A stretch of DNA of 64,000 nt from Vibrio sp. 10N.286.49.B3 (GTDB lineage Bacteria; Pseudomonadota; Gammaproteobacteria; Enterobacterales; Vibrionaceae). The notes beneath the pieces are model-generated. The model made no database searches. It was not told where the DNA came from and was given only the letters and a program-made list of their open reading frames with translations. Shown here piece after piece: positions 18,279-29,224 of the stretch; positions within the stretch are counted from its first letter, which is position 1; the number at the start of each line of letters is the position of its first letter. The stretch lies in assembly GCF_002873395.1 (NCBI RefSeq), contig NZ_MCUV01000035.1:165121-229120 (forward strand). The letters run 5' to 3'. Position numbers and translations under genes: made by a program.

Positions 18279-19631
18279 GTGAAAATACGCAGTACTGCAT
18301 TAGTTAAAGGATTTCGCCAATCCACACCTTACGTCAACGCTCACCGTGGAAAAACCATCGTTATCATGCTTGGTGGTGAAGCTGTCGCTGATAAAAATTT
18401 CAGCAACATTGTCAGTGATATCGCTCTTTTACACAGCTTAGGTGTGAAGATAGTTCTCATTCATGGTGCTAGACCGCAAATCAATCATATTTTATCGACA
18501 CAGAATAAAGAAACACCATACCACAAAAATATCCGCATCACAGATGAAGACGCTTTAGGCTTAGCCATGCAAGCAGCTGGGCAATTACAACTTAGCATTA
18601 CTGCCCGTCTATCCATGAGTTTAAATAATACTCCCATGGCTGGCACTCAATTAAACGTAGTTAGTGGCAATTTTGTGATAGCTCAACCACTTGGGGTCGA
18701 TGATGGCATAGATTATTGCCATACAGGTCGCGTTCGTCGCATCGATATTGATGGTATTAACCGCACACTAGACCAAGGTTCAATCGTGCTACTTGGTCCG
18801 ATTGCCAGCTCGGTTACCGGCGAGTCGTTTAATTTGCTCTCCGAAGAAGTCGCAACTCAAGTTTCTATTCGCCTGCACGCTGATAAATTGATCGGGTTTT
18901 GTGCTCAGCAAGGGGTCATTTGTGAAACGGGTAATGCTATCGCTGAACTATTTCCTCAAGATGCTGAAGCCATTTTGCGCGATCTCGAAGCGGAAAGCGT
19001 CAATAAGAGTCCAGATTTTAGCTCTGGCACATTACGTTTCTTAAAAGCCGCGTTATCAGCCTGTCGAGCGGGTGTACCGCGTTGTCACCTGATCAGCTAT
19101 AAAGATGATGGGGCTTTGATTCAAGAGCTATTCTCTGTCGATGGTATCGGTACACAAATTGTCATGGCGAGTGCTGAGCAAGTCCGTGAAGCGCGCATTG
19201 ATGATATTGGTGGTTTATTGGATTTAATTCACCCTTTAGAAGAAGAAGGGATTTTAGTTCGCCGTTCACGAGAGCAACTTGAGCAAGAGATCCACCGTTT
19301 TACTATCATAGAAAAAGATGGGCTCATCATTGGCTGTGCGGCTTTATACCCTTATCAAGATGATGGAATGGCTGAAATGGCTTGTATGGCTATCCATAAT
19401 GATTATCGAGATGGAAACCGCGGATTAATGTTGCTCAAGTTCATGAAAAAGCAATCAAAGGCTCAGGGCATAAAACGGATATTTGTATTAACAACACATA
19501 GCTTGCATTGGTTTCGTGAACAGGGTTTTTATGAAGTCACGGTTGATGCGCTGCCAATGGCAAAACAAGGCTTATATAACTACCAACGCAATTCTAAAAT
19601 TCTTGCTCTTAATATCAGTTCTAGCAAATAA
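18279..19631 (+). CDS. argA: N-acetylglutamate synthase
   Basis: ArgA makes N-acetylglutamate from glutamate and acetyl-CoA, the first step of arginine synthesis. The start is GTG at 18279, with AAGGA eleven bases upstream; the nearby ATG at 18268 is out of frame and closes at TGA. The first 290 residues are an amino-acid-kinase-like domain ([46 protein letters not shown]). Residues about 295-440 are a GNAT acetyltransferase domain ([27 protein letters not shown]). The 450 residues fit the vibrio enzyme. Arginine feedback and ArgR control are expected. Confidence 0.96.
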   Translation: MKIRSTALVKGFRQSTPYVNAHRGKTIVIMLGGEAVADKNFSNIVSDIALLHSLGVKIVLIHGARPQINHILSTQNKETPYHKNIRITDEDALGLAMQAAGQLQLSITARLSMSLNNTPMAGTQLNVVSGNFVIAQPLGVDDGIDYCHTGRVRRIDIDGINRTLDQGSIVLLGPIASSVTGESFNLLSEEVATQVSIRLHADKLIGFCAQQGVICETGNAIAELFPQDAEAILRDLEAESVNKSPDFSSGTLRFLKAALSACRAGVPRCHLISYKDDGALIQELFSVDGIGTQIVMASAEQVREARIDDIGGLLDLIHPLEEEGILVRRSREQLEQEIHRFTIIEKDGLIIGCAALYPYQDDGMAEMACMAIHNDYRDGNRGLMLLKFMKKQSKAQGIKRIFVLTTHSLHWFREQGFYEVTVDALPMAKQGLYNYQRNSKILALNISSSK

Positions 19632-19637
19632 CGATAC

Positions 19638-19695
19638 CTTGGCTGAAGGTGCAGGTTGTCATCGGTATGGACACCAATGACAACCTTAGTCCAAG
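19638..19695. terminator. Hairpin between convergent argA and recD
   Basis: AGGTTGTCAT (19653-19662) pairs perfectly with ATGACAACCT (19677-19686); outer arms CTTGG (19638-19642) and CCAAG (19691-19695) also pair. It lies between two convergent stops. There is no strong U tract on either strand, so a two-way terminator role is likely but not certain. Confidence 0.5.
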
Positions 19696-19704
19696 TAAAG
19701 ATGC

Positions 19705-21837
19705 TTAACTTAAGCGCTCAATCAACCCACTTTCACGTTGAGTTTTCACCTTAACTCCGCGCTTTAGTACACCTAAATCACACAGCAGCATTAAGGTCTT
19801 TTTCGCTCGAGTAATGCCGGTATAAATTAACTCTCGACTTAAAATCGGGCTAAACTCAGGCGGTAATACCATAATGGTAAAATTAAACTCACTACCTTGA
19901 GATTTATGAATCGTCATCGCATAAGCGGTTTCATGCTCCGGAACTCGACTAGGTAAAACGGCTTTAACACTGCCATCGGGTAATTCAAAATACACTTTGA
20001 GTTTGTCACTTTCCGGATCGCGCATACAAATGCCAATATCACCATTATATAAACCCAGTGCATGATCATTTTGCGTCACCATGACAGGGCGACCAGAATA
20101 CCAAAGCTCATCATTTATCGCGCTAATGAAACCTTTTGCTGTCAGTGCTCGCTCAACTCGCATATTAAGCCCTGCAACGCCAAAGTCCCCTTCTCGGATA
20201 CCACATAGCAATCGGCATTGACTAAATGCACTTAACACCGCCTTGACCTTCTCTTCTTGCGTTTCTGACTCGCCGGTTGCTGCTGACAATCCATCCGTTT
20301 TGATACGCTTTAAATAGTATCCGTATTGCTCGACTAGCGTATGTAAGATGCGATTGTAACTGTCACTTGAAACATCCAAACGCTCGATATCGCTAAAAGG
20401 CTGAGCAAGGACCCTTTCCACCACATTGGTATTGCCAGAGTTTATCGCCTTGGCAAGTTGCCCAATGCCAGAGCGAGCATCAAAACGGTAACTTTTTTGT
20501 AAAACGCATAAGCTATCTGCCATCATCATAACTTCACGGCTTGATGATAGGGCACCAAGTTGCATCAAGTGATCGAATTGCGTCATTGTTGCCAATTGCG
20601 AGGCTTGCTCATGACTAAAACCAAACTGATTAAAAGAACAAATATCGCCTAGTACCGCGCCTGCCTCAACCGACGCTAACTGATCTTTGTCACCGAGCAA
20701 GATTAAACGGGCATGATCAGGTAATGCATCAACCAATTTAAACATCATAGGTAGATCCACCATAGAGGCTTCATCAACCACTAAGATATCAACATGCAAG
20801 CGGTTACCACTATGATGACGAAATTCAGCTCGCTGTGGAATCGCACCAAGCAAGCGATGCAGCGTGCTCGATTCTGTCGGAATTAATGCTTTCACTTCCG
20901 GCGATAACGCGAGTTCATCAATTGCGCCACCAATCGATTCTGTCAAGCGAGCGGCTGCCTTTCCTGTCGGTGCCACTAACTTGATCGTTGGGGTCTCACC
21001 ACTATCTTGCGCCTGCTCAACCAAAGCGGATAGCAGTTTTGTCACTGTCGTGGTTTTACCCGTTCCAGGACCACCAGAAATAACCGCAAAGCGACGAGTC
21101 AGCGCCACCGCGGCTGCTACTTTTTGCCAATTAAGGCATGCTGATAAAGGAATAAGCTCATCTAACTCATTAAGATCAGTGACCTTTCGCACCTTTATTA
21201 GCAATTGGTCTACCGTAGACCAATCAATAGCTTGGCGGTTCACAATGTCTAAATGATCGCAAACAAGCTGCTGACGGTACTCTGCAGTCCATGCTGCGCT
21301 CTCTTTATCTGCGATTAAAGCTTTAAACAAAAATGAGTACTGACGCTTAAATAAATGCGCCAAAGCATTGGATAAAACCTGAGTCTGTTTTCGGTCTAAA
21401 ATCACCGGTTGGCTTAAACGCTTGAGTTTATCGGCTAAGTTTACTTCATAGTGCCAATAACGATGTAGGTATAAACGCTGACTATCAAACATCATCGGCA
21501 CAGCTTCCCCTTGGCTACCGATAAGGTTTGATTGAGCAATAATACTCTGCCAATTCACTGCCATAACTTGTTGATTGAGCGTGACAGCCGCTTCACCAAA
21601 CACACCGAGACGTGCAACAAGATCAGGCATAGAAGTAAAGTTAATACAGATATTCCCTTTACCTAATTCGTGACTTAATACACCAGCAAGAAAGCCAATT
21701 TCATCTGAGTATGCCAAGGCTTGGCTAGCATTAAAACGAGCAAATTGATAATCCAGCTGACGAATTGCGCCTTTTTTACTGAGCAACTCTAACTGCGCCA
21801 TTAGACTTTTTTGCTCTGTTATCTTTTCTGCCATCAT
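19705..21837 (-). CDS. recD: Exodeoxyribonuclease V subunit alpha
   Basis: RecD is the 5'-3' helicase of RecBCD, which processes double-strand breaks. The 710 residues are longer than E. coli RecD (about 608) but normal for vibrios as I recall. The Walker A motif is GGPGTGKTTTVTKLL near residue 255. Walker B is ILVVDEASMVDLPMM, and HKSQGSEF plus YTGITRAKKTLMLL form the C-terminal helicase motifs. Its ATG overlaps the recB stop by four bases, so it is translated with recB. Confidence 0.95.
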   Translation of the reverse strand: MMAEKITEQKSLMAQLELLSKKGAIRQLDYQFARFNASQALAYSDEIGFLAGVLSHELGKGNICINFTSMPDLVARLGVFGEAAVTLNQQVMAVNWQSIIAQSNLIGSQGEAVPMMFDSQRLYLHRYWHYEVNLADKLKRLSQPVILDRKQTQVLSNALAHLFKRQYSFLFKALIADKESAAWTAEYRQQLVCDHLDIVNRQAIDWSTVDQLLIKVRKVTDLNELDELIPLSACLNWQKVAAAVALTRRFAVISGGPGTGKTTTVTKLLSALVEQAQDSGETPTIKLVAPTGKAAARLTESIGGAIDELALSPEVKALIPTESSTLHRLLGAIPQRAEFRHHSGNRLHVDILVVDEASMVDLPMMFKLVDALPDHARLILLGDKDQLASVEAGAVLGDICSFNQFGFSHEQASQLATMTQFDHLMQLGALSSSREVMMMADSLCVLQKSYRFDARSGIGQLAKAINSGNTNVVERVLAQPFSDIERLDVSSDSYNRILHTLVEQYGYYLKRIKTDGLSAATGESETQEEKVKAVLSAFSQCRLLCGIREGDFGVAGLNMRVERALTAKGFISAINDELWYSGRPVMVTQNDHALGLYNGDIGICMRDPESDKLKVYFELPDGSVKAVLPSRVPEHETAYAMTIHKSQGSEFNFTIMVLPPEFSPILSRELIYTGITRAKKTLMLLCDLGVLKRGVKVKTQRESGLIERLS

Positions 21838-24800
21838 AGCCCTAACTCCATTTGACCTGCATCTGTAGTGCGATTTTCAGGCTTAATACCATCGATTAAT
21901 TTATCTAACTCCTCTAACAGCTCTACGCTTGGTTTAGCTGAAAAGATACCGTTATCTGATTGACCATCAATGCCACGCAAAAAGAGATAATAAACCCCAC
22001 CAAAGTGCGTATTGTAGTCATAATTGGCGAGGCGACTGCGCAAGAAGCGATGTAAGGCTAACGCATAGATTTGATATTGCAGATCGTAACGGTGATCTGC
22101 CATCGCTGCTTTTAAGTTGTCTTGATGATAAGCTGACGGATCATCACCTAAATGGTTCGACTTCCAATCGAGAACATAATATTTTCCTTTATGCTCAAAG
22201 ACTAAATCAATAAAACCTTTTAGCATGCCTTGAACATTGTAAAACCCTAAGTCACCCGCTTTAGCCGATAATGGATCATGATATTGGATCACTCGATTTA
22301 AAGAGGGGGCGGTTAATAGTTTAATTGGCAGTAAAAACTCCATTTCCACCAGCAATTGTTGCTGTGTTTTTTGATTCAGGTGCAGAGACTTACCATCTAA
22401 TGCGGTGGTTAATACTCGCGTAACTAAATCTTGCAGTACCGGCAGCCATTCAAGTTCATATTGCTCACTTTCTAGTAACTGAGTAATCACGTGTGTATTA
22501 CGCTCACTATCACTCGGTTCAGTAAAGGCAATTTCTTCAAATAAGGTGTGCAAAAATGTACCCGGTCTTGCCCCGCGAGGGAATGTGAAGATAGAACGCT
22601 CTGGCTCGATTAATTCATCGTCATTCGCTTCATCAGCAGAATCGATATCAAAGCCAGCAATTTCATCAACCGCATCATGAGAAGCACCATGACTTCCTTG
22701 CTTAACTAAACCTGAATAACTGGTGATACGCCATGAGCGATCAATTTTGGCTTGCAGTTGATTGGCATACAAAGGCTCTGAATCTTCTTGTTCCAATTGA
22801 TAAACATCATCGTGTACGTTAACAGGTTCAAGACGCTCAATTTCTGATACCGCCTTAATCAACTCATCCACTTTTTGACTCAAACCGGCAATAGCTAACT
22901 CTTCACCCTGTTGGATCAAATAGCCCATGGCACTGAGGTGAACCCCTGTTGGTTCCTTGCTCGAACGCCCTTTTCTTATTGGTGCTATACCAACAAAACA
23001 GCCATATACAGCACGAGTCAAGGCAACATAAATTAAGCGTAAATCTTCGGCTAGACGTTCCGTATCCGCTTGTTTTAGTGCTTTTTCATTACCGCTAATA
23101 TCAAGAACGGTTTGATCGCTTTTGGCATCGTAATACTTGGCTTCCGTTGCCTCTTTATAGCTGTTGACGAAAGGTAAAAAGACCACGTCATACTCTAGAC
23201 CTTTCGACTTATGAATAGTGACAATTTGCACTAAGTTACGTTCAGACTCTAAGCGTTGAATATGATCATCACTGGCACCATTCCCCTCTTTCGCATCTGA
23301 TATCGCCTCCGATAGCCAGCGCACGAGCCCGTAGTCACTATCAATTTCCTGACTCGCCTGCTGCAGTAACTCACCAATATGTAGCAGATCGGTTAAGTAG
23401 CGCTCGCCTTGTTCTTCTTCCAATAAACGCTCGGCAATATGCCTTTTGCTCATTACGCTACGTAGCATCGGTAAGACCCCACGTAATTGCCATAATGTGC
23501 GGTACTCTTTGAACTCATTAATGGCACTTTCCCATGCCAATTCATCGTTGTTCAGTTCATCTAAGCGCCCGGCATCCAATGCAAACAACTCCGATGCAAG
23601 GCTTGCTCGTAAGTGGCGATCATTTTCTGGAGTCAGTACCGCTTGAACTAAACGTTGAATATCTTGAGCGATAGAACTGGTAAAAACACTGTCGCGGTTA
23701 GACAGGTAAACACTGGCGATCCCCTGCTTAGCCAGACAGTCTTTAATCAATCGTCCTTCAGTACCGGTACGTACTAAAACGGCAATATTCCCTGCCTTAA
23801 TCGCTTGCTTCTTTTTACCATCTTCTAAGTGAGCTTTATCTTCATCCGATGCCATCAAAATAGTTTGAATCTGACCTGCGGTTGATTGCGCCATGATGGT
23901 CTGATATTCACCCTTTGTGCACGGTTTTTCTGGCAGTGGAGGCAACCAGTAAGTGAGCGCCTTTTGCTTTTGACCATCGATAGACCAAAAGCGTTGTTCT
24001 GCATTTGGACTCGCGTTAACCGGTAGAAAGGGAATGTCATCGTTATAAATAAACGGACTAGTCGCATGTTGAAACACACCGTTTACCGCCTTGACCATAT
24101 CAGCCGTTGAGCGCCAGTTAGTGCCTAAGGTGTAATGCGCTTCCACTTGGTTACGTGCTTTGATATAGGTAAAAATATCAGCACCACGAAAACCATAGAT
24201 AGCCTGCTTAGGGTCGCCAATCATAAATAAGCCACAGTGTGGATTATCTAAATAAATACGACTGAAAATACTGTATTGAAGTGGATCGGTATCTTGGAAT
24301 TCATCGATCATAGCCACTGGATAAAGAGTACGAATACGCTCAACCAATAGCGACTGCTCATCGGTATCAATCGCAGCAGAAAGTTGCGTTAGTAGATCAT
24401 CAAAAGAGAGCCACTGTTTCTTTTGCTTAGCCGCAGCAAGCAGGATACGACACTGCTCAATAGCATGGGCTAACAGGGGTGTTTTCATCTCAATAGGTTG
24501 AGCGAGCATCTCATCAATGGCAACAAAAACCTCATGGGTTGGTGCCTCGCCTTTCGGTGTTTTCTCTGACAGGGTTTGTTGAGCAAATTTCTCCAGTTTA
24601 TCTGGCGTTCGATAATCAAGGGTTTCACTGCTTGCCCATGCCGTTACCTCGTCTAACCATGCCGGTAACGATTTTTTTGAGTAACTGCGTTTATTCACAT
24701 CAGAGCCAGCAATAATCGGCAAAAAATCATCGCTGTGCTGCAACCATAAACTCTTAAAATCTTTTATTTGCTTCAAGTTATCCTGATGAAGATCGTCCAT

Positions 24801-25463
24801 ATCCCCTGCCATAGGCGATACCGTCAACGTCAAAGGCACTCCCGTTAAATAGCGCGACACATCATTAAGTAAGCTTTGCGGAGAGCTCCAAATATTACGT
24901 ACTTCAGTGGCTAAGTTTAGCGATAAAGGATAGAACTGACGACGCCAGTAATCGGCGACCACTTGTGCTTTTAATTGGCTTTCATCGGTAACAAACTCAT
25001 TATCAAAGCGACTACCCGATTCAAAGGCATTTTGCGTTAACATGCGCTGACAAAAACCATGAATGGTGAAGATAGCCGCTTCATCCATCTGCCTTTCAGC
25101 TTGTAATAAAATCGCGGCAGCTTGAACATGATCAGCTACCGCATCAAGTAAAGGCTTAATAACAGGGTCATTACTTTCACCACGAGAAAACGCTAAACGC
25201 GCGGCATGGATACGAGCACGAATACGCTCGCGCAATTCAGCCGTTGCAGCTTCAGTAAAAGTAACAACGAGAATTTGATCAACCGTCAATGGTGCTTGAT
25301 GCTTGCTGTTTGCGTCGCCATGCCCGAGCAGCAAGCGTAAATAAAGCCCTGCGATAGTAAAGGTTTTTCCTGTCCCTGCTGAAGCTTCAATCAGTCGAGT
25401 ACCATGCAATGGAAAATCCATCGTGATTAGCGGTATTGGCGTTGGAACCGGTTGAGTGGTCAT
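21834..25463 (-). CDS. recB: Exodeoxyribonuclease V subunit beta
   Basis: RecB is the 3'-5' helicase and the only nuclease of RecBCD. The 1209 residues include Walker A ASAGTGKT (27-34), Walker B MIDEFQDTDPLQ, VTIHKSKGLEYDVVFLPF and LIYVALTRAV. The C-terminal nuclease domain shows LKGFIDLVFEHKGKYYVLDWKSNHLG, with the Asp-x-Lys metal site. recC lies upstream but 272 bases away, so recB may have its own promoter. The ATG has an AAGG site nearby. Confidence 0.97.
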   Translation of the reverse strand: MTTQPVPTPIPLITMDFPLHGTRLIEASAGTGKTFTIAGLYLRLLLGHGDANSKHQAPLTVDQILVVTFTEAATAELRERIRARIHAARLAFSRGESNDPVIKPLLDAVADHVQAAAILLQAERQMDEAAIFTIHGFCQRMLTQNAFESGSRFDNEFVTDESQLKAQVVADYWRRQFYPLSLNLATEVRNIWSSPQSLLNDVSRYLTGVPLTLTVSPMAGDMDDLHQDNLKQIKDFKSLWLQHSDDFLPIIAGSDVNKRSYSKKSLPAWLDEVTAWASSETLDYRTPDKLEKFAQQTLSEKTPKGEAPTHEVFVAIDEMLAQPIEMKTPLLAHAIEQCRILLAAAKQKKQWLSFDDLLTQLSAAIDTDEQSLLVERIRTLYPVAMIDEFQDTDPLQYSIFSRIYLDNPHCGLFMIGDPKQAIYGFRGADIFTYIKARNQVEAHYTLGTNWRSTADMVKAVNGVFQHATSPFIYNDDIPFLPVNASPNAEQRFWSIDGQKQKALTYWLPPLPEKPCTKGEYQTIMAQSTAGQIQTILMASDEDKAHLEDGKKKQAIKAGNIAVLVRTGTEGRLIKDCLAKQGIASVYLSNRDSVFTSSIAQDIQRLVQAVLTPENDRHLRASLASELFALDAGRLDELNNDELAWESAINEFKEYRTLWQLRGVLPMLRSVMSKRHIAERLLEEEQGERYLTDLLHIGELLQQASQEIDSDYGLVRWLSEAISDAKEGNGASDDHIQRLESERNLVQIVTIHKSKGLEYDVVFLPFVNSYKEATEAKYYDAKSDQTVLDISGNEKALKQADTERLAEDLRLIYVALTRAVYGCFVGIAPIRKGRSSKEPTGVHLSAMGYLIQQGEELAIAGLSQKVDELIKAVSEIERLEPVNVHDDVYQLEQEDSEPLYANQLQAKIDRSWRITSYSGLVKQGSHGASHDAVDEIAGFDIDSADEANDDELIEPERSIFTFPRGARPGTFLHTLFEEIAFTEPSDSERNTHVITQLLESEQYELEWLPVLQDLVTRVLTTALDGKSLHLNQKTQQQLLVEMEFLLPIKLLTAPSLNRVIQYHDPLSAKAGDLGFYNVQGMLKGFIDLVFEHKGKYYVLDWKSNHLGDDPSAYHQDNLKAAMADHRYDLQYQIYALALHRFLRSRLANYDYNTHFGGVYYLFLRGIDGQSDNGIFSAKPSVELLEELDKLIDGIKPENRTTDAGQMELGL

Positions 25464-25553
25464 AAATTGCTGCCTTTATTATTAAGCCTAGCCCTGTGAT
25501 CAAACACAGAGTTTTCTAGAATATATATATTTAAATTATATATTTATATATAT

Positions 25554-25569
25554 GTGAGACTTCTCTCAC
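25554..25569. repeat. Small hairpin and AT-rich tract before recB
   Basis: GTGAGA and TCTCAC pair perfectly around CTTC. Beside it, 25520-25553 is almost pure A/T with alternating TA steps, easily unwound. It lies about 100 bases before the recB start and may belong to the recB promoter region. Confidence 0.4.
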
Positions 25570-25599
25570 GGAACATTTAATCATCTAGTCTTACTATTC

Positions 25600-25720
25600 T
25601 TGTCATGCATTCATGCAACGAATAACAATACTAGTCTAACGACGAACAACAATGGTCCCTCTGACCATGTGGCCGTACAGCGAACGCCCTACACTATAAT
25701 GATTTACTGGCGGCCACTTA
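25600..25720 (-). other. Structured element between recC and recB
   Basis: The gap between recC and recB holds two strong inverted repeats side by side. ATGGTC (25652-25657) pairs with GACCAT (25663-25668), and GTGGCCG (25669-25675) pairs with CGGCCAC (25711-25717). An imperfect palindrome around CATGCATTCATGC lies nearby at about 25603-25630. I see no coding frame with family support. It could be a processed leader, a terminator/antiterminator or a small RNA. Confidence 0.4.
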
Positions 25721-25735
25721 TTTCTCTCGTTTATA

Positions 25736-28700
25736 TTAACGATCTTCACTATCTAACGACTGCAAGCGCGGTGCTTGCATGATCAGAGTTGATAACTGAC
25801 GTGCCTGTGCTGCCAATTCTTCATTCCACTGCGGCCAAATACGCGCGATATAGCTATTGCTGCCTTCACCTGCAAATTGATAACCATCATTAAAGGTTGC
25901 TTCCATTTTCTTCAGTGCTTTTTCTTCATCATCGACCCATTTGCCACGACTAAAGCCAGCTTCTACTCCCGCTAAAGCTGTTTTAGGAAAATAAGCGAGT
26001 GGCTGACTCATTCCTTGATAAAACAAAGTCGCTAAATCTGATAGTTGCTGTTTGGCTAGATCCACATCCTCAATGACGGGATAAATAATATGCTGAACGC
26101 CTTCTTTCTTATCATAACCAACCATATGGGTGATTTTCCCCTGCCCCATAACTGCCAAACATAGATGGTCAATCCAAGCAGCAAGGTAATCTTGTGAGCG
26201 CAACTTACCACTACGATAACGCACAAGCCCTGATTGATAGTGGTGGGTTAACCAGCCGGTGAGTACAATTGGCTTACCTTCGCCCAGAGCATCAATCGTG
26301 ATATTGACCTCAACATCTTCCAGCTCTGAGCTACAAATAAAGACTAACTTTTCGACAAGTTGCTCGGCTTGAGTACGGTTGGTGGCAAACTCTATTTCAC
26401 CAAATGCTCCAACGGGTAATTTACCTTGTGCTCTTTGCTGCTGAATAAACGTTTCTACCACTTGTTGTGATGAATTCTGGCTATCTACAGCGGAGGCTAG
26501 CAACTTATCAAGTAACTGATTACGCAGCGTATACCCCTCAAGACCATTCAATGCAAAAGGTTCATCATTTTCTGCGCTAGATAGAAGAGGATCAAAATCG
26601 ACTTTTAAACGGCGGTTAAAGAAATACTGCACCGGTAAGCGCCAGAAACGTTGCAGCTCCACTAGATCCAATGACAGCGGATAAGTCACATCCAACAGAT
26701 AATCACTTAATTGATGGTAAAAATTAGGGCTACATTGACCTAAGCGATTGACGGCTGGTAACCACTCTTTGGCGTAGCTGCTCTTCCCTGCATCAGGTTG
26801 TGTTGAAAATGCACTCGCACTAAAAGGCACCATCGGGTGATGCTGCACTAATGCCTCAATCACACGATCGCCAGATGCATCAACGGGAAGCAACTCATCA
26901 CCAGCAAGGCGATAATTTTGATGGCAATACTCTAATAGCTCAGCAACTAACACCGATGGACCTCGCTCGGTATTATCTTGAATCGAGCGACCGACATAAC
27001 TGATGTATAAACTTTGCTGCGCCGATAAAAGCGCTTCTAAAAATAGGTATCTATCATCATCGCGGCGTGAACGATCGCCAGGCTTAGTGCGCCCGTTCAT
27101 TAGGTCAAACCCTTCTGGCGGCATGGAACGCGGATAAACACCATCATTCATCCCAAGCAAACAAACGGTTTTAAAGGGAATCGAACGCATTGGCATCAAG
27201 GTACAGAAGTTCACTTGCCCGGCTAAGAATCGCTGGCTAATTCGTGTCCCTGATAATCGATTTTGTAAATACTGACGAACAATACTTGGTGATAAATCTT
27301 GTTTAAATCCAGCATCAATTAACTGCTCTTTTAACTGCGTTAACCCATCACGAATAGACTTCAGAACTAATTCGCCATCAAGATCAACACTAAAGAAGTC
27401 ATCAAGCACACCTTGCAACACTTCACGCCACTCATCAATTGACTGAGTTCGGTTCAGAGCTTGGCGGTAATAATCAATTCGCTCAATAAAGTGCGCTAAC
27501 TTACCCGCTAATTCAGCCCCCATACCTTGCACTTCATTATACGGCGCAATAGTAGAATCTTGATTTGAAAATAGCCCCGCACTATCAGGCATAGCATAAC
27601 CAAGTAGCATACGCTGGATACCAAATAGCCAAGTATTTTGCTCGGTGGCAGGCAGATCGAACTCTGTGGCTGTACTTGCGTTCACACCCCAACGAACTCC
27701 AGACTCCTCGACCCACTGTTTAACTTGTTCAAACTGACGATCATCAAGCTCAAACTTTGCCATCATCGCTGGCGTTTCAAGCAGTTCCAATAATTCAGTC
27801 GCTAGACAACGTAAGTTCGGCAAATTCACTAACTGCATAAACGCGGCTAAAATTGGACTTTCTTGATCGGCACTACGGTCAGAAATCGAGTAAGGAATGT
27901 AGCGCTCACCAGGAGCATTACCAAAGACGGCTTGAATCGCTGGACTATAAGCATTGATATCCGCCACCATGACAATGACATCACGAGGTTTTAAACTAGG
28001 ATCAGCATCAAACATCGCCAGTAAGCGATCGTGTAAAACCTCCACCTCCCGCATCGGACTGTGGCAAGCGTGCAATGATAAAGAACCATCTGCAGGTGTG
28101 ATCACTGGCTTATGTTCACTCGTTGCTAATACACTATCATCTTGATGTTCTTCTAAATTTAAGATATCAGCTTGTAATTGATGCAATAAATTATCAGTGG
28201 AAATATCAACAAAGGCTTCTATTTCATGACTTTCTAATTGTGAAAGCAAAAATAGATTATCACGCCCTAACTTACCCATTGATGCTAATAAACTATTGCC
28301 GACAACATCAGTATGAAGTTCACTCTCTTGCTCAGGCATTGCCTGTAAGTGCTCAACTAAATTGCCTTTCAGCTGCTCAGTTTCACCTTGTAGTTCGGAG
28401 TGCCCTTCTTGCCAAACCAAATGCTGACGATGCTTAGCAGCCAAACGGGCTAAATAACGTTTATCACGCACCTCTCCCCAGTAATAACGACAAGGGTTAG
28501 TGAACATAAGGTGGACATCAATATGATCGCCCATCGATTTCAGTGCATCCATGTAGCGAGGCGGCAGTGAGGTAATACCAAACACAAATAAACGCTCGGG
28601 TAAGTGCTCAAAATGCCCTTCAATAAAATGCCCTATCGTCTCAATAAAGTGCTCATATAAGTTGGCACGATGATAAGGGGACTGATCTTGTGCAACGGTG

Positions 28701-29224
28701 TAGTCATAGAGTGCTTGCCATAAAATCGGCTGCCAGCTGTGCTCGCCCTCAAGTTCACTGACCACTTCACCCGCTTCCCAACTTGCAATCCACTCAGGGC
28801 GGTAAACGAGATAACCATCGAATATATCGGCAATTTTTTCAGATAGCTGATAAAGCTTAGTATCATCAGTATCGTTATCGAGGTACTGCTGTAGCGGTGA
28901 AAAATCATCCAGCTTAAGCAAGGAAGGCAAGATGTGCATAATTTTCCAAGTCATCGACTCTTTGTTAAATGCACTGCGCTTAGGGACGTCCGGTAAAACA
29001 TGCGTAAACATATCCCAAATAAACGTCGCTGGCAGAGGAAAGTCGATGTTTGCCGCAACCCCTAACTCCTTCGCAAGCTCCATTTTTAGCCATTGCGACA
29101 TACCAGGGCTTTGTACCAAGATCTGCTCTTTTTCAAATGGGTTATCCAGTGGATTTAAACGAATTAACTCCACCAGCAGTGACTTTAGAATATCTATTTG
29201 ATTGGAATGGTAGACAGTAAACAC
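25736..29224 (-). CDS. recC: Exodeoxyribonuclease V subunit gamma
   Basis: RecC is the subunit of RecBCD that recognises Chi and splits the duplex. The 1162 residues start with GTG at 29224, giving MFTVYHSNQIDILKSLL, which matches the RecC N-terminus. Other marks are ILVQSPGMSQWLKMELA, NIDFPLPATFIWDMF, FVFGITSLPPRYMDAL, MREVEVLHDRLLAMFD, LLGMNDGVYPRS and LQRFWRLPVQYFFNRRL. It has no active helicase motifs, as expected. It shares the upstream gap with the divergent yebG gene. Confidence 0.96.
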   Translation of the reverse strand: MFTVYHSNQIDILKSLLVELIRLNPLDNPFEKEQILVQSPGMSQWLKMELAKELGVAANIDFPLPATFIWDMFTHVLPDVPKRSAFNKESMTWKIMHILPSLLKLDDFSPLQQYLDNDTDDTKLYQLSEKIADIFDGYLVYRPEWIASWEAGEVVSELEGEHSWQPILWQALYDYTVAQDQSPYHRANLYEHFIETIGHFIEGHFEHLPERLFVFGITSLPPRYMDALKSMGDHIDVHLMFTNPCRYYWGEVRDKRYLARLAAKHRQHLVWQEGHSELQGETEQLKGNLVEHLQAMPEQESELHTDVVGNSLLASMGKLGRDNLFLLSQLESHEIEAFVDISTDNLLHQLQADILNLEEHQDDSVLATSEHKPVITPADGSLSLHACHSPMREVEVLHDRLLAMFDADPSLKPRDVIVMVADINAYSPAIQAVFGNAPGERYIPYSISDRSADQESPILAAFMQLVNLPNLRCLATELLELLETPAMMAKFELDDRQFEQVKQWVEESGVRWGVNASTATEFDLPATEQNTWLFGIQRMLLGYAMPDSAGLFSNQDSTIAPYNEVQGMGAELAGKLAHFIERIDYYRQALNRTQSIDEWREVLQGVLDDFFSVDLDGELVLKSIRDGLTQLKEQLIDAGFKQDLSPSIVRQYLQNRLSGTRISQRFLAGQVNFCTLMPMRSIPFKTVCLLGMNDGVYPRSMPPEGFDLMNGRTKPGDRSRRDDDRYLFLEALLSAQQSLYISYVGRSIQDNTERGPSVLVAELLEYCHQNYRLAGDELLPVDASGDRVIEALVQHHPMVPFSASAFSTQPDAGKSSYAKEWLPAVNRLGQCSPNFYHQLSDYLLDVTYPLSLDLVELQRFWRLPVQYFFNRRLKVDFDPLLSSAENDEPFALNGLEGYTLRNQLLDKLLASAVDSQNSSQQVVETFIQQQRAQGKLPVGAFGEIEFATNRTQAEQLVEKLVFICSSELEDVEVNITIDALGEGKPIVLTGWLTHHYQSGLVRYRSGKLRSQDYLAAWIDHLCLAVMGQGKITHMVGYDKKEGVQHIIYPVIEDVDLAKQQLSDLATLFYQGMSQPLAYFPKTALAGVEAGFSRGKWVDDEEKALKKMEATFNDGYQFAGEGSNSYIARIWPQWNEELAAQARQLSTLIMQAPRLQSLDSEDR

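Noticed and set aside
20864..21256. 130-residue plus-strand open frame within recD
   Set aside because: It lies opposite the Walker A region of recD and only mirrors its codon bias.
25520..25553. Alternating A/T tract as a possible long palindrome or origin-like element
   Set aside because: Simple TA-rich DNA gives weak self-complementarity by chance; there are no DnaA boxes or iterons nearby.
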